From contig NZ_CP029176.1 of NCBI RefSeq assembly GCF_003352165.1, forward strand, positions 1 through 64,000: a stretch of 64,000 nucleotides of DNA, in the 5' to 3' direction. The stretch is from Acidibrevibacterium fodinaquatile (GTDB taxonomy: Bacteria > Pseudomonadota > Alphaproteobacteria > Acetobacterales > Acetobacteraceae). A program made the position numbers and the translations under genes. Shown one piece after another: positions 60,968 through 64,000 of this stretch (position 1 is its first letter; each line of letters opens with the position of its first letter). Below the pieces are notes generated by a model. The model worked only from the letters and a program-made list of their open reading frames with translations, did not search any database and was not told where the DNA came from.

Positions 60968-63651
60968 ATTCCTTCGGACAGGGCTGCGTCCGCAAGTATT
61001 TCGCGCATGCGATAAAGCGTTTCCAGCGCCTCTTTTGGCGATAATTGGTCGGGATCGATCGCGGTCAGGGCCGAAAGCACCGGCGAGAGGGGGGGCGGGG
61101 GGTGCGCGGTCTCGGCCTTGGCGTTTTCCGCGGCGGCGAAAAGCGGCAATTCGGCGTCGGTGGTGAGGCCGGCGGCGCGGCGCTCGAGGGCGGCGAGGAC
61201 GTCGCCGGCGCGGCGCACCACCGATGCCGGCACGCCAGCGAGCCGCGCGACATGCACGCCCCAGGAGCGGCCAGCGACGCCGGCAATGACCTCGTGCAGG
61301 AACACGACGCTGCCCTTGTGTTCGACGACCCGCATGGTGTGCGGCGACAAGCGCGGCAGCTCGGCGGTCAGGCGGGCAAGCTCGTGAAAATGCGTGGCAA
61401 AAATACAACGCGCGCGAATCTCGGTGTGCAGCGCTTCGAGCACCGCCCAGGCGATCGCGAGCCCATCGAGGGTTGCCGTGCCACGGCCGATCTCATCGAT
61501 CACGATGAGGGAATGCGGCCCCGCTTGGCGGAGAATGGCGGCGGTTTCGGTCATCTCCACCATAAACGTGCTTTGGCCGCGGGCGAGATCATCGGCGCCG
61601 CCGACGCGGGAAAAAAGCTTATCGACGATGCCGATTTCGGCGGACGCCGCCGGCACTGGCAAACCGGCCTGGGCGAGAATGGCGGCCAATGCGTTCTGAC
61701 GGAGATAGGTCGATTTGCCGGCCATGTTGGGCCCGGTGAGCAAAAGCACGCGGCGCTCGGGCGAAAGATCGCAATCATTGGGCACGAAGCGCGCCTTGCC
61801 CGCGAGCGCCGCCTCGACCACCGGGTGGCGGCCGGCGGTGACCCGAAAAGCGCTATCCTCGCGGATCACCGGCCGACACCAGCCACCCCCGGCGGCGAGG
61901 GCGGCGGCGCCGAGCAGGACATCGAGCCGCGCCAGCGCGCCGGCGCACGCCGCGAGCGCCTCTGCGATCTGGCAGGTCTCCGCAACCAACGCCGCGAACA
62001 GCTCCCGCTCGCGCGCCATCGCCCGCGCCGCCGCTTCAGTGATGCGGCGGTCGAGATCGGCAAGTTCGCTGCTGGTGAAACGGGCGCCATTGGCCATGCC
62101 CTGCCGCATGATGAGATCGGGATGATCGGTCAGTTTCGCAACCGCTGCGGCGGCGACCTCGATGACATAGCCGAGTTGCGCGTGATGACGGATCTTCAGG
62201 CCGGAAACCCCGTAGCGCGTGGCGAGATCGTGCTGAAGGGCGGCGATGACCTGGCGCGTCTCGTCGCGCAGCCGGCGCGCTTCATCGAGCGCGGCATCGA
62301 ACCCGGGCGCGATCACGCCACCCTCCTCGAGGCGTGCCGGCAAGCTCTCGGCGAGCGCTTGGGCGAGGCGCGCGGCAAGATCGGGCGCCGGGCGCAACGC
62401 GGCACGGACCGCTTCGAGCAATGGCGGCGGCGTTGCCGCCTCACCATCGCGGCCGGCCTCGTCGAGAAGGGTTGCGGCGGCCCGCGCGGCGGCGAGCGCG
62501 TCGCGCACCGCGGCGAGATCGCGCGGGGCTGCGCGGCCGAGCGAGAGGCGGGCGAGGGCGCGGGCGAGATCGGGCGCGCCACGGATGGCGCCGCGCAGAT
62601 GTTCCGCGAGCCTGGGTGTCGCAAGCAGCCAGGCCCAGGACTCCTGGCGGGCGATGATCGCGGCGGCGTCGGTGAGCGGCGCTGCGAGCCATTCGGCGAG
62701 GAGACGGCCGCCGGCGGCGGTTGCGGTGCGCTGGACGGCGGCAAAGAGCGTATGCTTCGTCCCGCCATCGCGGGCGCGGAGGATTTCGAGGCTGGCACGC
62801 GTCGCGGCGTCGATCAACATGGTGCCGCGCTGGCCCTGCGGCGCCGGCGGGGCGAGGTGCGGCAGGGCTCCGGCCTGGGTGCGGCGGACATAGGCGAGGG
62901 CAAGAGCCGCGGCCATCGCTTCGAGGTCGGAGAAATGGCCGAAAGCATCCAGACTGGCCACCGCGAAGCTGGCGGCGATGGCGCCCCTGGCCGCGGCCGG
63001 CGGCGGCGGGGCAGCGTCTTCGGGGGCGCGGCGTGCCGCCCAGTCACCGAGCGCGATGCCGGGTGCGGCGAGGATTTCGGCGGGGTCGAGGGCAGCGAGC
63101 AGGGCTGGGAGATCGGCGCTAGGGACGGCGCTGGTGCGGAAGTCACCGGTCGAGATGTCGAGCCAAGCGGCGCCCACTTGCACATCGTCGCGCGTCTCAT
63201 CGCCGGCGGCGAGCGCGAGCAGGCGGTTGGGCCGGGTTGCGTCGAGCAACCCCTCTTCGAGCAGCGTGCCCGGGGTCACGAGGCGGACCACGGCGCGATC
63301 GATCGGCGTTTTGGCGCCGCGCTTGGCGCGCGGGTCTTCCATCTGCTCGGCGATCGCGACACGGAAGCCGGCGCGGATCAGGCGGGCGAGGTAGGATTCG
63401 GCGCTCGCGACCGGCACGCCACACATCGGAACCGGCGCGCCGTCATGGCTGCCGCGCGCGGTCAGCGCGATCGCGAGCGCGGCGGCGGCGGCTTCGGCAT
63501 CCCCGAAGAACAATTCGTAGAAATCGCCCATGCGAAAGAAAATCAGCGCGTCGGGATGCGCGGCTTTGGCGGCGAACCACTGGGCGAGCGCCGGGCTCGC
63601 GCCGGCGGGGTTGGGCATGATCGTGGGCGGTTGCGAGAGGGCAGCGGTCAT
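60964..63651 (-). CDS. mutS: DNA mismatch repair protein MutS
   Basis: MutS recognises mismatches. The 895-residue protein has the mismatch-binding FFRMGDFYELF with Phe44-x-Glu46 (Phe36-x-Glu38 in E. coli), the connector and clamp domains, and the ATPase domain with Walker A TGPNMAGKSTYLRQ, LFSRVGGADDLARGQSTFM, Walker B LIVIDEIGRGT and ATHFHELA. The C-terminal region holds SPKEALETLYRM, part of the tetramer/beta-clamp end. The ATG at 63651 gives the family length; the frame opens at 63723. It overlaps glnD by four bases and is divergent from the malic enzyme gene (146-base gap with no clear promoter). Confidence 0.97.
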   Translation of the reverse strand: MTAALSQPPTIMPNPAGASPALAQWFAAKAAHPDALIFFRMGDFYELFFGDAEAAAAALAIALTARGSHDGAPVPMCGVPVASAESYLARLIRAGFRVAIAEQMEDPRAKRGAKTPIDRAVVRLVTPGTLLEEGLLDATRPNRLLALAAGDETRDDVQVGAAWLDISTGDFRTSAVPSADLPALLAALDPAEILAAPGIALGDWAARRAPEDAAPPPPAAARGAIAASFAVASLDAFGHFSDLEAMAAALALAYVRRTQAGALPHLAPPAPQGQRGTMLIDAATRASLEILRARDGGTKHTLFAAVQRTATAAGGRLLAEWLAAPLTDAAAIIARQESWAWLLATPRLAEHLRGAIRGAPDLARALARLSLGRAAPRDLAAVRDALAAARAAATLLDEAGRDGEAATPPPLLEAVRAALRPAPDLAARLAQALAESLPARLEEGGVIAPGFDAALDEARRLRDETRQVIAALQHDLATRYGVSGLKIRHHAQLGYVIEVAAAAVAKLTDHPDLIMRQGMANGARFTSSELADLDRRITEAAARAMARERELFAALVAETCQIAEALAACAGALARLDVLLGAAALAAGGGWCRPVIREDSAFRVTAGRHPVVEAALAGKARFVPNDCDLSPERRVLLLTGPNMAGKSTYLRQNALAAILAQAGLPVPAASAEIGIVDKLFSRVGGADDLARGQSTFMVEMTETAAILRQAGPHSLIVIDEIGRGTATLDGLAIAWAVLEALHTEIRARCIFATHFHELARLTAELPRLSPHTMRVVEHKGSVVFLHEVIAGVAGRSWGVHVARLAGVPASVVRRAGDVLAALERRAAGLTTDAELPLFAAAENAKAETAHPPPPLSPVLSALTAIDPDQLSPKEALETLYRMREILADAALSEGI

Positions 63652-63797
63652 GATGTGAGATGTAGCGATCTCTCTCCAGGCTGCGAAGCATGATCTTGCA
63701 GGTCCCCCCATCACCGGCCGCATGGACGGGGACGGTCTTTTCTTTCCTGCCGCGAATGGCGCATGATGGGCAAAAGTTCGCTCAGGAGGAAACGACG

Positions 63798-64000
63798 ATG
63801 CCGCAAGGTCAACCCGATACGCGCACGGCCCGCATTTCGGCCGAGGAGGCGCTGGCGCTCCATGCCACGGGCCGGCCGGGCAAGCTCGAAACCCGCCTCA
63901 CCAAACCGCTCGCGACAGCGCGCGATCTCAGCCTCGCTTATTCGCCCGGGGTCGCTGAGCCCTGTCTGCAGATCGCGAAAAACCCGGCGCTGGCCTATGA
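63798..64000 (+). CDS. NADP-dependent malic enzyme, N-terminal part (runs off the window)
   Basis: The first 67 codons of a malic enzyme, which decarboxylates malate to pyruvate with NAD(P) reduction. The ATG at 63798 follows a strong AGGAGGA site. The protein reads EALALHATGRPGKLETRLTKP (split), then LSLAYSPGVAEPC, which is the characteristic opening of the bacterial malic enzymes of the MaeB type, usually fused to a phosphotransacetylase-like domain. The rest lies beyond base 64000, so cofactor preference and the fusion cannot be checked. Confidence 0.9.
   Translation, partial: MPQGQPDTRTARISAEEALALHATGRPGKLETRLTKPLATARDLSLAYSPGVAEPCLQIAKNPALAY

Noticed and set aside
61045-63693. Very long open frame on the plus strand opposite mutS, and a similar one opposite the type I secretion genes (26229-29519)
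   Set aside because: These mirror the codon structure of unmistakable genes on the other strand; high GC keeps antisense frames open. Their products are Arg/Gly/Asp-rich with no domain.

Overview
The window is a high-GC (roughly 65-70% by eye) chromosomal segment of an alphaproteobacterium, most likely of the Acetobacteraceae/Rhodospirillales. Pointers are a dnaA that stands apart from dnaN and recF, a GapR (DUF2312) nucleoid protein, the pyrD/HAD-IIA pair, LolA, a 1.1-kDa-class long-form alphaproteobacterial GlgE (about 1,090 residues) and a TreS-maltokinase fusion. Genus and species cannot be fixed from sequence alone. I see no rRNA, tRNA or CRISPR array and no oriC-like cluster of DnaA boxes.

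Layout. 1-17.2 kb: dnaA, then housekeeping and stress genes (quinone oxidoreductase, YgjP-type metallohydrolase, GapR, DUF1244, glycerate kinase-pyruvate kinase, Ada, lytic transglycosylase, MarC, FAH-xthA, a Tat-exported bicupin oxalate decarboxylase, a C26 amidohydrolase, LolA, pyrD-HAD). 17.3-28.4 kb: one tightly packed leftward operon of six genes with type I secretion parts (ABC exporter with a protease-dead C39-like domain, HlyD adaptor), a SEL1-repeat protein, a TPR-GT2-GT4 glycosyltransferase, a ChW-like protein with a Lys/Pro/Ala tail and a GT4 glycosyltransferase. This looks like a machine that exports and glycosylates a surface product whose substrate gene is not here. 28.5-36.0 kb: Sua5, CysQ, PepA-HolC, PyrF, CvpA-PurF and an SDR.

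36.0-37.3 kb: a small foreign-looking block with a BadH-like dehydrogenase and the 3' part of an enoyl-CoA hydratase. It meets, head to head, a 2-oxoacid:acceptor oxidoreductase alpha gene whose 5' part is missing; the SDR on the other side also looks clipped at its 3' end. 38.6 kb: the intact beta subunit. 39.6-55.2 kb: a rightward six-gene alpha-glucan/trehalose operon (glgE, treS-mak, glgB, glgX, treZ, treY) with overlapping or nearly overlapping ends. It holds both the maltose-1-phosphate route of glucan assembly and the TreYZ route from glucan to trehalose. GlgE carries a 430-residue amylase-like N-terminal extension that lacks catalytic residues.

55.2-58.1 kb: a decayed island containing the last 70 residues of a conjugative relaxase, a 604-residue orphan protein with a PD-(D/E)XK nuclease core, and a VapC toxin lacking its first catalytic aspartate. 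58.1-64 kb: glnD and mutS (overlapping, leftward) and the start of a malic enzyme gene.

Two families of short dispersed repeats run through the window. One is a 105-bp two-hairpin element present twice in opposite orientation, each copy supplying the stop codon of a neighbouring gene. The other is a T-rich hairpin element (four clear copies, one divergent) in gaps after genes, sometimes joined to a GC-rich hairpin.
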